Of a stretch of 64,000 nt of DNA, positions 41,710-52,955 are shown one piece after another; position 1 is the first letter of the stretch; each line of letters begins with the position of its first letter. A program made the position numbers and the translations under genes. The notes under the pieces were generated by a model. It saw only the letters and a list, made by a program, of their open reading frames with translations, made no database searches and was not told where the DNA came from. This DNA is from Hirundichthys speculiger (Eukaryota > Chordata > Actinopteri > Beloniformes > Exocoetidae), in NCBI GenBank assembly GCA_018398805.1, contig JAGFBZ010002829.1, positions 1,538,001-1,602,000 of the forward strand. The letters run 5' to 3'.

Positions 41710-43557
41710 CAGCTAGTCTTACCTACTAGCTTTAAACTGCTGGTCCTCAAACATTTACATGATGACATGGGTCATGTCGGGACTGAAAGGGTCCTCAACC
41801 TGGCAAGACAACGGTTCTACTGGCCCTACATGAGGCGTGAGATTGAAGCCTATGTGACCAAGCGATGCCCATGTATAAAGCGAAAGAAACCAGTGACTCA
41901 CATAAGAGCCCCAATGTCCAGCATCAGCACAAGCTCACCAATGGAGCTTGTGTCCATTGATTATCTGCATCTGGAACCTAGCAAAGGAGGCTACCAATAC
42001 ATTCTGGTTGTGGTAGACCACTTTACTAGATACGCACAAGCCTACCCGACCCGCAACAAGTCTGGTAGAACGGCAGCAGAGAAGATTTTCAGTGATTATA
42101 TCCCCAGGTTCGGCTACCCCTCAAAGCTGCACCACGACCAGGGGCGCGAGTTCGAAAATGAGCTCTTCCGAACTCTGCAACATATGAGTGGAGTGGGACA
42201 CTCACGCACGACCCCTTATCACCCCCAGGGTAACCCAGCTGAACGGTTTAACAGAACTGTATTGCAGATGCTGCGGACCCTGGGTGAGAAAGAAAAGGAA
42301 AGGTGGAAAGAGTACCTTCCCCAGATTGTGCATGCGTACAATTGTACGCGCCATGAAGCCACCGGGTACTCACCTTTCTTTTTGCTATTCGGCCGACACC
42401 CACGGTTGCCCATAGACCTGTTGCTCAGGCTGTCAACAAGCAAGGAGCCCCAGACAGCGAGGAGTTATGCTGAGAAGTGGGCGGAGCGGATGACTGAGGC
42501 ATACCGCATAGCTTCAGAAAACAGCAAAAACTCGAGTACACGGGGAAAAAGGTATTATGACATGCACACAAGAGGAGTCGTGTTGCAACCTGGAGACCGG
42601 GTGCTGGTACGAAATCTAAGTGAAAGAGGTGGTCCGGGCAAACTGAGGGCATATTGGGAAAATGCTGTGTATGTCGTGGAAGAGCAAATCAGAGACAGCC
42701 CAGTCTATAAGGTCATCTCAGAGAGGGACAGGAAGAAGTCACGTGTCCTGCATCGTAACCTGTTACACCTCGTCAACGACTTACCAGTCGACCTGCCTGA
42801 AACAGGGGAGAAAGCAAAGACAACCCCAGAGGAGACAAAAGGGAAAAGAACTGTAAGAGGGACACAACTGCAACAAAACAGTGAAACAAGCTCTGGTGAG
42901 GATGACGATTCCACCTATTACCAACTAAGATATAACCTGAGAACTGGAAACAGAAAGAACGTCATACCTACCGATGAACTCACCTGTGTTCCACAGAGGA
43001 ATTCAGCTCCTGCTGAATCGAGTCACATGGCCAGTTCTGGAAAACCTGCAGAGGAAAGAGAATTAAGACAGACCAAGGAGACACCTGTAAGACTGACACG
43101 AGGGCAAAGAGAAACCGAACAAGAGTGGTGTGACAAACAAAGCATGGAACCTGACGTGTTTGTTGAAGAGGGGAAAAATGTGAGTGATATGGAGTCAGGG
43201 GTCATTCACGCGCCAGTCACAGAGAGTGAAAGTGAAACTGGACAGCCTGTGTCAGAAGAGACTCATGCTGGACCCGGCCTGGCCCCTCAGTCAGATGAAC
43301 AAACACTCAGAAGGTCCAGTAGAGATAGGCGACCAGCAGCACTGTTCACCTACAACGCTTTAGGCCAGCCTTCACTTCAGATTCAACCATCGGTTGATAG
43401 TGTAGAGGTTTTTGAGGCGCCACACATGACATTTTGGAACATGCAATCATACACTCCGACACCTTACTCTGTTCCAATCGCACCTCACATTCCATCACCA
43501 TACCTGTCACCACCATACACATGGCCAGTATATTATAACATGCCTATGTACACTTAA
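41710..43557 (+). CDS. Gypsy integrase and C-terminal tail
   Basis: Same frame as Gag-Pol, directly after the TGA. Order: zinc-binding segment ([12 protein letters not shown] ... [13 protein letters not shown] type), integrase core with DDE residues in [20 protein letters not shown] and [12 protein letters not shown], then a Pol C-terminal region ([12 protein letters not shown]) and a low-complexity acidic/Pro/Tyr tail ending YYNMPMYT. No envelope or chromodomain was recognised. The first in-frame ATG is 41767. The upstream TGA is probably a mutation of an Arg CGA codon (C-to-T), although readthrough cannot be excluded from sequence. Confidence 0.9.
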   Translation, partial: QLVLPTSFKLLVLKHLHDDMGHVGTERVLNLARQRFYWPYMRREIEAYVTKRCPCIKRKKPVTHIRAPMSSISTSSPMELVSIDYLHLEPSKGGYQYILVVVDHFTRYAQAYPTRNKSGRTAAEKIFSDYIPRFGYPSKLHHDQGREFENELFRTLQHMSGVGHSRTTPYHPQGNPAERFNRTVLQMLRTLGEKEKERWKEYLPQIVHAYNCTRHEATGYSPFFLLFGRHPRLPIDLLLRLSTSKEPQTARSYAEKWAERMTEAYRIASENSKNSSTRGKRYYDMHTRGVVLQPGDRVLVRNLSERGGPGKLRAYWENAVYVVEEQIRDSPVYKVISERDRKKSRVLHRNLLHLVNDLPVDLPETGEKAKTTPEETKGKRTVRGTQLQQNSETSSGEDDDSTYYQLRYNLRTGNRKNVIPTDELTCVPQRNSAPAESSHMASSGKPAEERELRQTKETPVRLTRGQRETEQEWCDKQSMEPDVFVEEGKNVSDMESGVIHAPVTESESETGQPVSEETHAGPGLAPQSDEQTLRRSSRDRRPAALFTYNALGQPSLQIQPSVDSVEVFEAPHMTFWNMQSYTPTPYSVPIAPHIPSPYLSPPYTWPVYYNMPMYT

Positions 43558-43664
43558 GAGATTAAGAAGGAAGCAAAGATAGCACTGAGAGTTGAATGAT
43601 ATTGAGTAAATGAGTTAAAGAGAGTAAAATGTCAGGAGCCATTTTATTTTTTTGTTGGGGAATG

Positions 43665-44685
43665 TGTGACACCTACAAATGTATGGTCACAATTGTTAAG
43701 TTGTTTGAATTATTGTGTAATTTGCTGTGAAAAGGGCCCAATTTAAATGTGTTTTCTGGATGTGTTTTAGTAAGGTGCGTTTCCTCAACCCCACCACAAG
43801 AGGGAGTATCGTCAAAAATGAGCGCTGGTTGTAGTAATATGCGCCAGGCTTCCGTCCCTCAAACAGAGGACAGCCTGTCGAAGCAATACAACTGATGGCT
43901 CTTGTCTGTACTTTTCCTGTACAACACAGGTTAGTAATGTGTGTAAAGTTGTCACAATGTATCCCGAAGGACTTATAAAGCCTTTTTGATGTTGTTTGAG
44001 TTAAGTTTGAGACAGAAAATGGGGTGTTAGAAACTTTAAGGGACGTAGCAATATAGCTTTCTTTTCCACGGTAAATAATGAAGCAAAATGGCGGCCGTAC
44101 TGTCGATGTTTTCATTTGGTTGTATAGAGCTCCTGGGCATTTCCATTTCATTTCAAATGTGATTTTGATTAAAACTGTTAACTCATTGTACTGTGTTTAT
44201 AAGGTAAACATGTTAAACAAGGTATTTTTGTATGGTTAAAAGACTGACATTTGTTAATATAAGGTCGGCATTATGGTTTAGAAATGTGTAAATGTGTTCA
44301 GACATGCAGTAGAAGCGAGAAGCTGCTAAGCGGGCTGTAAACACAGTGTAGTATCACTGGTGGGATATTTTAGCTAGGTTGGTTAAAGCAGCATGTGTAA
44401 AATGTGTGTTTTAGAGCACATTAGTTATCTACAGTGATTTGTAGTTAAGCTGTTACTGGTAATGACAGATGGATGTTATGTTAACAGTATTAAGTTAATT
44501 AAGATGTGATGTTTATTGGAAGATATGATGTTTAACATTGTGAGAAGAAATATAAAAGCCTGTTATTAATAAAACAGAGGACAGCCTGTCGAAGCAATAC
44601 AACTGATGGCTCTTGTCTGTACTTTTCCTGTACAACACAGGACATATCTTCTGCTTACAGGTAACTCATGCTGAGGCCTGTAACA
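43665..44685 (+). repeat. 3' LTR of the Ty3/gypsy element
   Basis: Starts TGTGACACC after TTGTTGGGGAATG (a short purine-rich tract candidate) and ends TGTAACA before CATG. It carries the same internal 70-bp duplication as the 5' LTR. Confidence 0.93.
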
Positions 44686-44945
44686 CATGGCCTAAAAAAT
44701 TACATAAACATAATACAAATTTATCAAACGGTATTTGTTACAAAATTCATTCATGAATTTATGAACGTGAGGAAGATCCTTTCAGAGAACCAATTATACT
44801 TCAATAGTAAATTTGCAGAAAGTTTCTATTTATTCAAAAGCGGTTTCCTGCTCACCGTGCGCTGACCAGCATTGGATGTCTGATCCGATCTCCCAGCGTT
44901 CTGGTCACAAAGCCTCACAATCAGAGACTTTAGAGACGGCCAGAT

Positions 44946-44963
44946 TCAACGTTGGGGTCACCA
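44946..44963 (-). other. Primer-binding-site-like sequence of the minus-strand retrovirus-like relic
   Basis: The minus strand reads TGGTGACCCCAACGTTGA. TGGTGACCCC at a leader start is common among retroviral and BEL-type PBS sequences. Downstream on that strand come the leader, the gypsy insertion, the hairpin array and the gag remnant. If this is right, the 5' LTR would lie just above 44970, but I could not find a second LTR to confirm it. Confidence 0.35.
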
Positions 44964-45811
44964 TTTAAAAGTAATTCTCTGTGTTCTTTTATCTGGCGCC
45001 TATTGACAAGACTAGAAACAAAGGTCAATTAAAGAGTTTAATACAATCATGAATACAAAGAATCAATATGCCATGCAGAATATTTCGGCCGATGGTACAC
45101 TTCCTAACATCACAAGAGATGCCAGGGAAATGCACGCTGGACGTCAGATTCTGCCCGTCTTTAAAAGATCCAGAGGAGGCGGATCCTTGGTTCTTCTGAG
45201 TTTTATGGCCCTTTGTCTTCGAGTTCAGATGACCAACAGCTATCCAATCTTACAGTCCAGGTTAATAAACAAACTGTTTATCTGGGGGTTGCAAACAGTT
45301 GGTGGGGGTCGGGGAGGATGTTACAGTAATTTAAGTCATAAACCTAATCTGAGGAAATCACTGTCATAAAAGGAGACAGCATTCCTTCACGTCATAAAGT
45401 TTTAGTTTTAACAATTAAACAGTCCTCAGATATTTTAATCATAACACTTCTCTTCTACAGCAACACTTCAGTCCCTTAAAAGTCCATTCTTACTGTTCTG
45501 TCTGTCTTTCCACCTTCTCTGAAATCTATATAGACAAGCATGGGCGTGGTAGTGGGGGGAAAAGTGGACCTGACTACCCAGGGCACGAGTTTTTTTTTTT
45601 TTTCAGAATGATCTGGGCCCTCTAATTAATCGGTGTCATGCTTTATTTCATATATTGATAACATCAGCTGAGAGAATGAACTTTATGTCACAGTCCTCCC
45701 AACATATTGGATATTCTAGGGACCCAGTCTTGGAGGAATAAAATGGTTTAGTCCGCCCGACAGCGACCGGCAACTAGTGTAACATTAGTGAACCCACATT
45801 GAATTGGCATC

Positions 45812-46294
45812 ATGCTGCCCAAAAAGCGGAAATTGGGCTATTGCAAGAAGAAAGAGAGAGAAGAAAAACAAAGAAGGCAGAATGAGGGGAGGCAGCTGTT
45901 GACTGCTTTCTTTCCCAAAGGTAAACCGAGTTTGCTTGTTATGCAAAGTCCAATTAAAGTTAACGTAGTCCACTCCAGACAGCTGCTGCTGATGTCTGTA
46001 TGCTCACGTCAATTCTTTAGCTTAGCTAGTTGGCAACCAGGCTGCTTGCGGCTGTAGTATAAAGACAGTTATGGGCCAGCTAATGTTAGTTGTCAACATG
46101 AACCAGTTTCAGAAACAAACAGTGGCGCAGCCGCAGCAGCAGGATCAGTAGTGGCCAGTCCTGGCGGCTCTTCTGAACATGAGGCTGAGATAATAGATGA
46201 GCAAGGACAAAGTGAGATCGTTGTTCAAGTTTTCAAGGACGAGCTCCCCCTTCCGACTCTCCCTTACGGTGGTATGATGGTTTTGCGCCTGTGA
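45812..46294 (+). pseudogene. hAT transposase N-terminal remnant, two exons
   Basis: Exon 45812-45920: MLPKKRKLGYCKKKEREEK and LLTAFFPK, a basic start seen in TTF/MYM-zinc-finger-type hAT proteins. The donor is GTAAAC. The second part starts at 46113 after CAGTTTCAG, with a matching phase: TNSGAAAAAG, SEHEAEIIDEQGQSEI, LPLPTLPYGG, ending in a TGA at 46292-46294. The zinc finger and the DDE/dimerisation domains that should follow are absent. Confidence 0.6.
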
Positions 46295-46728
46295 GAGAGT
46301 AAGAGGGAGAGAGGGAGAAAGAGAGAGCGAGCAAGCGAGCTGCTGACTGGTAGATTGCTGCCTAAATGCGAGTTGTTTACCTTATGTTTAAAGTAAGTCA
46401 TCCTTTTATACTAACATAGCTGAAAGTGAAACTCTGTGCTGAGACTTGATAAATGATCCACCTAGCAATATTTCTGCTGCATATATCAACATGTAAATAG
46501 CCTACCAATATCACTGTAGGCTCAAGTGCACACTAGTAATATATTAATTGAGCAATAAAGCAATTTATTATTTTTGTCTGGTAAAAAGCCTTAGCATTGC
46601 AGTGCAGTGCTTAAAAGCTATTGTCAATGCTCAATAAATGCATGATGTTACCAAAGCCAAAGAATAATCATGTTGAATAACTGTGATCTCAATATCAATC
46701 AAAAATAATTGTGATTATGTTTTTTGCC

Positions 46729-46732
<4 letters not shown>

Positions 46733-46794
<62 letters not shown>
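46733..46794. repeat. (ATAG)n microsatellite followed by (AG)n
   Basis: About twelve ATAG units, then a short GA run, inside the hAT element. Confidence 0.95.
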
Positions 46795-46795
<1 letters not shown>

Positions 46796-47295
46796 TGGGT
46801 AGTGAGAACATAGAATAACAATTAGCTATTCCTCTCAATCTGGCTGAAAAATGGCTTAAAACATTTTTGCCTCTGCAACTTGCTGACCATGATGAATACT
46901 GAGTGTTATAGCAAATAATTAGGCTAGTCTAAGCATCCATTGTAGGAAAGCATATCTGATGTTTACTTCACATTTGACTTTTAATGATCATATTTGCAAC
47001 CTTTCACATTATCTTAGTACTTGTTTAAATGGTAGATGTCAACCGCTGTCAAGTGCCCTCTTGTGGATACTAACCAGTTATGACTCTTTGGTTGAAATAA
47101 CTACTCATCAATATAATCTGATCTGATTGTAGCTTAAAACCGTATTTATGCTTTTTTATTTTAAATAAATACCCCTTTTTTCCCATTTTCCTTTTTTATT
47201 TTTGCTCATGTGCATCGTGCACTGGCATGGATAGAGGCCCCTGACATTGAGAACGTACAGGGCCCAGAATTTGGTGCTACGCCCCTGTAGACAAG

Positions 47296-48756
47296 TGCTT
47301 AGAATCTGGAATATTTTACCGCAGCCAGGGCTCGAACAGATAATACTGGAATAATGATTATCTTGGTGGGACCTCATCAGTCCAATTTACATTCTCCATC
47401 CTGATCGAGGGAGGGAAAAAAATGGTTTGAACTTCCTTCTCCATGTTCTCCATTTTTGTTCTTTCAACATCCCTTGATGTTGTTTTAACAGTTAAATGTG
47501 CACAATTATTTGGTCATATATGAGAAAGACCCCACCCCCCCCCAAAAAAAAACAAAAAAACAATTTTTTTCCAATTTTTAGAGTCAGTTGAGGCATTCAC
47601 ATTCAGATGGCAATTGAAATGTTCAAAATGTTAAGATTTTATGAAAACTTCCCATTCCTTTGATGTGTGACTGCATTGTTAAAAGAAAAATACAAAAACA
47701 ACAGAAACCTTAGCAAAACTGAAACTGGAGAGGTTAATGAGAAAAGAAAAAGCTCCTATTAAGGCAAGATAGGAAGAGTTAAGAGAGCAATGGAGCATCA
47801 CTGCTTTTAAATCCACTCCAGAAATGATAGGTCTCATTTAGGACCAATGATTTTTCATTCACTTGTCCACATATGCTGTTTAATAGTTTTAGAAGGATTT
47901 CTCCTCAGTATGCTGTAATTATCTCCCCAGGCAAAACACAATCTGCAGCTCCATTTTTATTTATTTATTTTATTTTTTTCATGTAATGTGTGATGTTCGG
48001 AGCAGGAACACTGTGGTAACACAGACACCATCCGAGGTGAAATCACTGAAGTCGCAGCATCACAGAGTTCAAGTTCAGACCTGCCTCTGGTTGACGATGG
48101 GAAACTGCAGGGATGCATAATAATCATCACCTCTCAGAGAGTGAGATGAGGAGTGAGCAGCCGACCACATGCAGGTGCCAGAGCATGGAGATTTCCCTCT
48201 TTTTCATCCCTTCCTTCACACATTCCCGAAAGCTGATTGCAGAAAAATGAGAGATGAGCACAACCTCAAACAACACAAAATATGCAGTTATTGAGATACT
48301 TCAGTAATGTTAATTCCCTCTGTCATCTCTTCAGGCCCAGTGTAAAAATGTCTGCCATAAAACTGTTTTGTATTAAGGTATATTTACCTGCACTAGATTT
48401 ACCCCTCAGTTTTCTTCAACTACTTTCATTTGACTTAAAACCTCTCTGCTGATATCTGTTTTTATACATGTAAAGGCAATGTTCCTGCTTTACCACTTCA
48501 GATTTGTTGCTTTTTGATGTTTTAAAACACCATTGTCATTTAACATATTTTAATTTCCAAACTGCAATCATTAAACATTTGAGAGGTTATAACTTCTGCT
48601 AATATCATAAATTACTTACGCCAGCACAATAAATGATTATAGATTGGAGTCTTAAAAATGGTGACGTGTGCACAGTTGCACAGATGCTGAAACCATCATA
48701 AACAATCAGCTGGAGATGTCAAAGTATTTACAAAAGGTTGACTATATCAAATACAA
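47296..48756. other. Intergenic stretch, nothing recognised
   Basis: No gene or element boundary seen. There is a homopolymer patch CCCCCCCCCC then A runs near 47533-47563. Confidence 0.4.
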
Positions 48757-49015
48757 ACTAGAAAAGCGCTCAGAGATCGCAGACCTCCGCCAAGCGCAAC
48801 AATTATCGAAAATTTGAAAGTGATCCAGAACACAGGATTTCTTCCGGATCACACCCAAAACGAAATCAGTTCTTCCTTTTCACATTTTCGACAACTCCTG
48901 AAAATTTTATCAAAATACATCCATAACTATCTTGTACACAGACAGACAAACAGAAAAATAGACAGACAGACAGATAAACGCCAGCAAAAACATAACCTCC
49001 TTGGCAGAGGTAAAT
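48757..49015. repeat. Dispersed repeat (RTE/Rex3-like 3' region?), short copy
   Basis: Same family as 7588-8290. Here CCGCCAAGCGCAACAA runs straight into TTATCGAAAATTTGAAAG. The copy ends with (CAGA)n and AACATAACCTCCTTGGCAGA, a typical 3' tail in fish RTE-type LINEs. Confidence 0.5.
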
Positions 49016-49202
49016 ATTTCAGCAGCTGTTTTGTCACATAACTTGGCAGGAGCAGCCAATTTAAATGTTTCAAATGATCAAATCACTTGTTTGTTTCGCT
49101 TAGAATGGATCACCAGCTGTTCTTTATCTCCCTGAATATTTAGATGTTATTTTTTGAGAGGTAGACATTCTTCATTGTCTCATTATCATCATTCAAGGTC
49201 TG

Positions 49203-50990
49203 AGTCATTACAAGATTCAAGATTCAAGATTCAAGACAACTTTATTTATCCCTTGGAGGGCAATTCGATTCGGCAGCTCGCTCCCCAACACACACATAAA
49301 AAAAACATACAATAAAAACACAGGGAGAAAAGTTGGCAGCTATGTGCAAAATCTGCAATTTGTTGCATAAGAAAAAAGTGCTAATACCAATAAATACATC
49401 ATATATATATATATAAAAATTAAAAATAATAAAAAAAATGAAAACAAATAAAAGCCTATACAAACACCGGATGAAATCTTTCCAAGAACGTACACAGTAA
49501 CTAGTTGCACAGTACAGACAGACCAAACAGATTCACAAGGATAAATTTAACAACCGGACAGCAGAGGGGATAAAAGACTTGGAAAAGCGATTGCCCTTAC
49601 ACAAAGGTTGGGCATAACGACGTCCTGAAGGCAACAGTGAAAATTCTTTTGCTAAAACATGTCCAGAGGTACCCAGAATACTGTGAGTCTTCCTCAAGAC
49701 CTGTTGTTGCCATAGGGAACCTAGGTCTTTCTGCTTGAGTCCAATAATCTTGGAACAGATTTTCACCACACTGTTAAGACTGTTTCTGTCCCTGAGTGAC
49801 AGGTTGTTGAACCAACAGATAAAAGAATAAGTTAAAAGGCTCTCAATGAAGGACTGATAAAAACGACAGAGAATCACTGGACTGACAGAAAAGGAATTCA
49901 ACACACGAAGGAGATGAATCCTCTGCTGTCCACGTTTGACCAATGCTTCAGTGTTGACATCAAATTTAAGCTGGTTGTCAAACACAGTGCCCAGGTATTT
50001 GTAGGAACTAACAATTTCAATCTTCTCTCCATCTATGATACTCTCAGTGAAGGCCTGCTTGTTATGTCTAAAATCTATCAACATTTCTTTAGTTTTGGAT
50101 GCATTCAACTCTAAAAAGTTGTCCTTACACCAGTCTACAAATGCAGGGAGAGCCACACCATGGTTCTGTTGGGCCCTCTGAAGGAGAGACAACAACACAG
50201 TATCATCCGAAAACTTGACAAGGAAGCTGCCCTCACAAAATGATCTGCAGCTGTCAGTAAATAGGATGTAAAGAAGAGGTGACAGTACGCACCCTTGTGG
50301 TGAACCTGTGTTTGTCTATCTACTGTAAATCTAAAATCAATAAAACAAGTTGATTTGATAGTTTAAAATCAGAAATAAGTCTCTCGATTAGAAGACAAGG
50401 TTGCATGTGGTTAAAAGCAGAGGAGAAATCTCCAAACAACAGTCTAGCATGGGAATTAGGTTTCTCTAAATGTTTGTACAAGGTGTTAAGAATAAAAATC
50501 TTAGCATCCTCGACACCCTTTCCAGCCTGGTACGCAAACTGCAGAGGATCAAGTTTACCCTCGATGGCAGTGAGAATCTCATTTTTGATTAATTTCTCCA
50601 GGATTTTCATAATCAATGAAGTGAGGGCAATTGGCCTAAAATCATTAGGCTGTCTAGGGTTGCTACACTTTGGTAGTGGCACAATATGTGATATTTTCCA
50701 AATGTCAGGATATTTAAAAGAATCTACTATTATTTGAAAAATATATGTAAAAACACCACTAAGCTGCATGGCGCAGTGATGCAGTGTTCAGCCACATATA
50801 CCATCAGGACCTGGGGCCCAGGTCCTGCATCAATTAAAGAACTTAAGTTCTGATGTTGTTGATTATAATTATATCTAAAACAGGCTTTGAAGTACAACAA
50901 TGGATAAAGATGTTTGTCTAGTTTCTGTTTTAGACACAGTCCAAATGTAAAGTTAGAAAAGTTGCATGGAAATAAACATCTCATAACTTT
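49203..50990 (-). mobile_element. L2/CR1-type LINE, 5'-truncated, minus strand
   Basis: The minus strand runs from a decayed RT start (APGPDG-type region near 50830) through MQLSGVFTYIFQIIVDSF, DIWKISHIVPLPKCSNPRQP, DFRPIALTSLIMKILEKL, DPLQFAYQAGKGVEDA (RT blocks), GCVLSPLLYILFTD, KFSDDTVLL (FSDD), ELNASKTKEMLIDFR, YKYLGTVFD and [12 protein letters not shown] to a stop at 49535-49533. It then has a 3' UTR ending in GATAAATAAAGT and the tail (TTGAATC)n at 49213-49236. Frameshifts near 50770 and 50320 make it inactive. It has a different tail and sequence from the (ATTTC)n family. Confidence 0.88.
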
Positions 50991-51000
50991 ATTTTAGACG

Positions 51001-52436
51001 CTCTGCGGAAACATGTTTTGATGACATCCCAGGCTACAAGATCTGGGAAGAGAAAAAGATGAAAATAATTAGTATAAAGGTGCCCAGTTATTCCTTAAAC
51101 TATAGAATACACAACACAACAGCACAACACAACATTTTTCTTTTCCTTTTTCTAACATCTGTTCTCTTCTCTGTCACATCTTATCTCAAAGCAGGCTGTT
51201 GAATTATGCCAGAAATCTATTTAAATCTGCAGCAATCTGCTTTGAAAGACTCTAAATGCTACCACCTTGTGGCTAAAGTGACAACATTCTTAAAAGTGCA
51301 GTCACATGTTGAGATAAGCTGCTTTTCTGAGAAACCTGATTCAAGAGTCACGGCTTTTTCAGGTTTAATCATATTGTGGTCATGAAATTTACTCAAAGAA
51401 TTGTTGGGCATGAACGAGCTTTAAATTATGACTCTGTAAGCAAAGAACCTACAAAGAAGCTTTTAAATGTTCCATTTTTGTTCCATGTTTTCTTTATTTC
51501 TTTCTGACAGATGGACAGTTGGTTTCTGACAACATCCATTAAGTTACTTGACTATGAAGATATTAGATTATATTGATGCACTTGTAATTCATTACCAGCT
51601 AATCAATATAAATGAAAATCTTCTTTGATAAAAAATACCAGTGCAGTACACCCCCTCAGCTCCAGGCTGACAGAGTCTGGAAAAGTACCACTTATATTTG
51701 ATATTTCCTTTTATCATTTTTGGGTCTTTTTGTTGTTGTTGTTGTTGTTGTTTCACATCACTGAAGATAAACTCAATGGGATCCAATGATTAAAATAAAA
51801 TAAATAAAAATGTTGATCACCCTGCACTGAAATTGAAGAAAAAAGACTCACATAAAAGACTGCTGGGTTATTCTGATCACCCAAATAAAGCAGGCTGCTC
51901 AGTCATATGTTGGGTTGGTTTGACCAAACACTGAGTCCAAGATTTTGGCCCAGCTTTTTCAGATAGAATGGAGACTTGAAAGGAGCCTCATCACTCTTTG
52001 CATTCTCCCATTTTTAACAAGAAGACCTGATCAGACCTCCCTGGACCTCTGCCATATGATGTAATAAGAAACAGTCAGTTGATGGAGCCAAACTGAATCA
52101 AGATGCTGTCATGAGTTGATGCTACCACTTCTTTTTCTCTCTTTTGTCTTGTGTGAGTGAGTGTAGGAGAACCAGTCTGAGTGGAAAACGTATTTTCTGG
52201 ATTTACAATCAGAGCAGCAGTTCCATATTTCTAGTCCTCTTCATCACTCTTTCATTAATTTTCATTTTATTGATTCATTCCAGACATGTCAAAACAATTT
52301 TTTAAAGCATGACAATTTTAACACCAGCATGAATCTATGTATCTGAAAATAAATAAATGCATAAATCAGTAATCACAAACACATGTGCATAATCATAATT
52401 TGAAACATATAGAACCTCTTGTAAATAAATCTAAAA
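51001..52436. other. Intergenic stretch, nothing recognised
   Basis: AT-rich sequence with a (TTG)n run at about 51730-51751. No open frame with domain content. Confidence 0.4.
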
Positions 52437-52803
52437 TAATGAAATGAAAATGAAATGAAAAATATTTTATTCATCCCAGAAAGGGAAATTCAACACTGTT
52501 TTTTTTCAACAACAGATAAATGACAGCAAAAACAATAATATTAATTGATAATAATAATAGTAGGTTTTATGTCTTGTTGTGGAGGCTGATGGCTGCTGGC
52601 AGGAATGATCTTCTGTATCTTTCTGTCTTGCAACGGACCTGAAGAAGCCTCTCACTGAACACACTCTGTTGTTTGATCACTGTGTCGTGGAGAGGGTGTG
52701 AAGAGTCCTCCATCATCTTCATCAGCTTGTGCAGCATTCTTTTTTGAACAATCAGCTCCAGTGGCTCCAGAGTTACACCCAGCACACCCATGTCCAATAC
52801 AAA
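52437..52803 (-). mobile_element. LINE 3' end, (ATTTC)n family, minus strand
   Basis: The frame 52797-52567 encodes LGVTLEPLELIVQKRMLHKL through SFLPAAISLHNKT and a stop. It is nearly identical to the C-terminus of the LINE at 59964-61031 (a few differences, e.g. MEDSSHPLHD for RKDSSHPLHN). The tail is (TTTCA)n/(GAAAT)n. 5'-truncated, next to a poly-C tract. Confidence 0.9.
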
Positions 52804-52811
52804 TGGACATG

Positions 52812-52817
52812 CCCCCC

Positions 52818-52848
<31 letters not shown>

Positions 52849-52850
52849 AA
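52812..52850. repeat. Poly-C (27) followed by poly-A (12)
   Basis: Long C homopolymer abutting the 5' end of the truncated LINE. The length is prone to sequencing error. Confidence 0.9.
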
Positions 52851-52955
52851 TAAATAAAAATCAACAAATTTATACCCAATGTATACACACCTATCTATAT
52901 ACATATTTATTCACACACACATACATATGTATATATATACATATATATACATATA

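Larger units (their letters stand above)
36011..44685 (+). mobile_element. Ty3/gypsy LTR retrotransposon, near-complete and young
   Basis: 8.7 kb in total with 1.02-kb LTRs and a 4-bp target duplication CATG (36007-36010, 44686-44689). The order is LTR, leader, small ORF, gag, protease, reverse transcriptase, RNase H, integrase, LTR. Integrase downstream of RNase H places it in Ty3/gypsy rather than copia. No envelope gene. The coding region is broken by one in-frame stop (TGA at 41707-41709). LTR identity above 99% points to recent insertion. It interrupts the leader of the minus-strand retrovirus-like relic. Confidence 0.95.
45539..47287 (+). mobile_element. hAT transposon with 8-bp target duplication, internally deleted
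   Basis: The ends CATGGGCGTGGTAG (left) and CTACGCCCCTG (right) are imperfect inverted copies. TAGACAAG flanks the element on both sides (45531-45538, 47288-47295), the 8-bp duplication diagnostic of hAT. Only the N-terminal coding part remains; the catalytic domain is missing. An ATAG microsatellite lies inside. Confidence 0.85.

Noticed and set aside
45049..45369. 106-residue + strand open frame
   Set aside because: Considered as an envelope or host exon. It shows no signal peptide plus domain pattern and lies where the LTR of the minus-strand relic is suspected.
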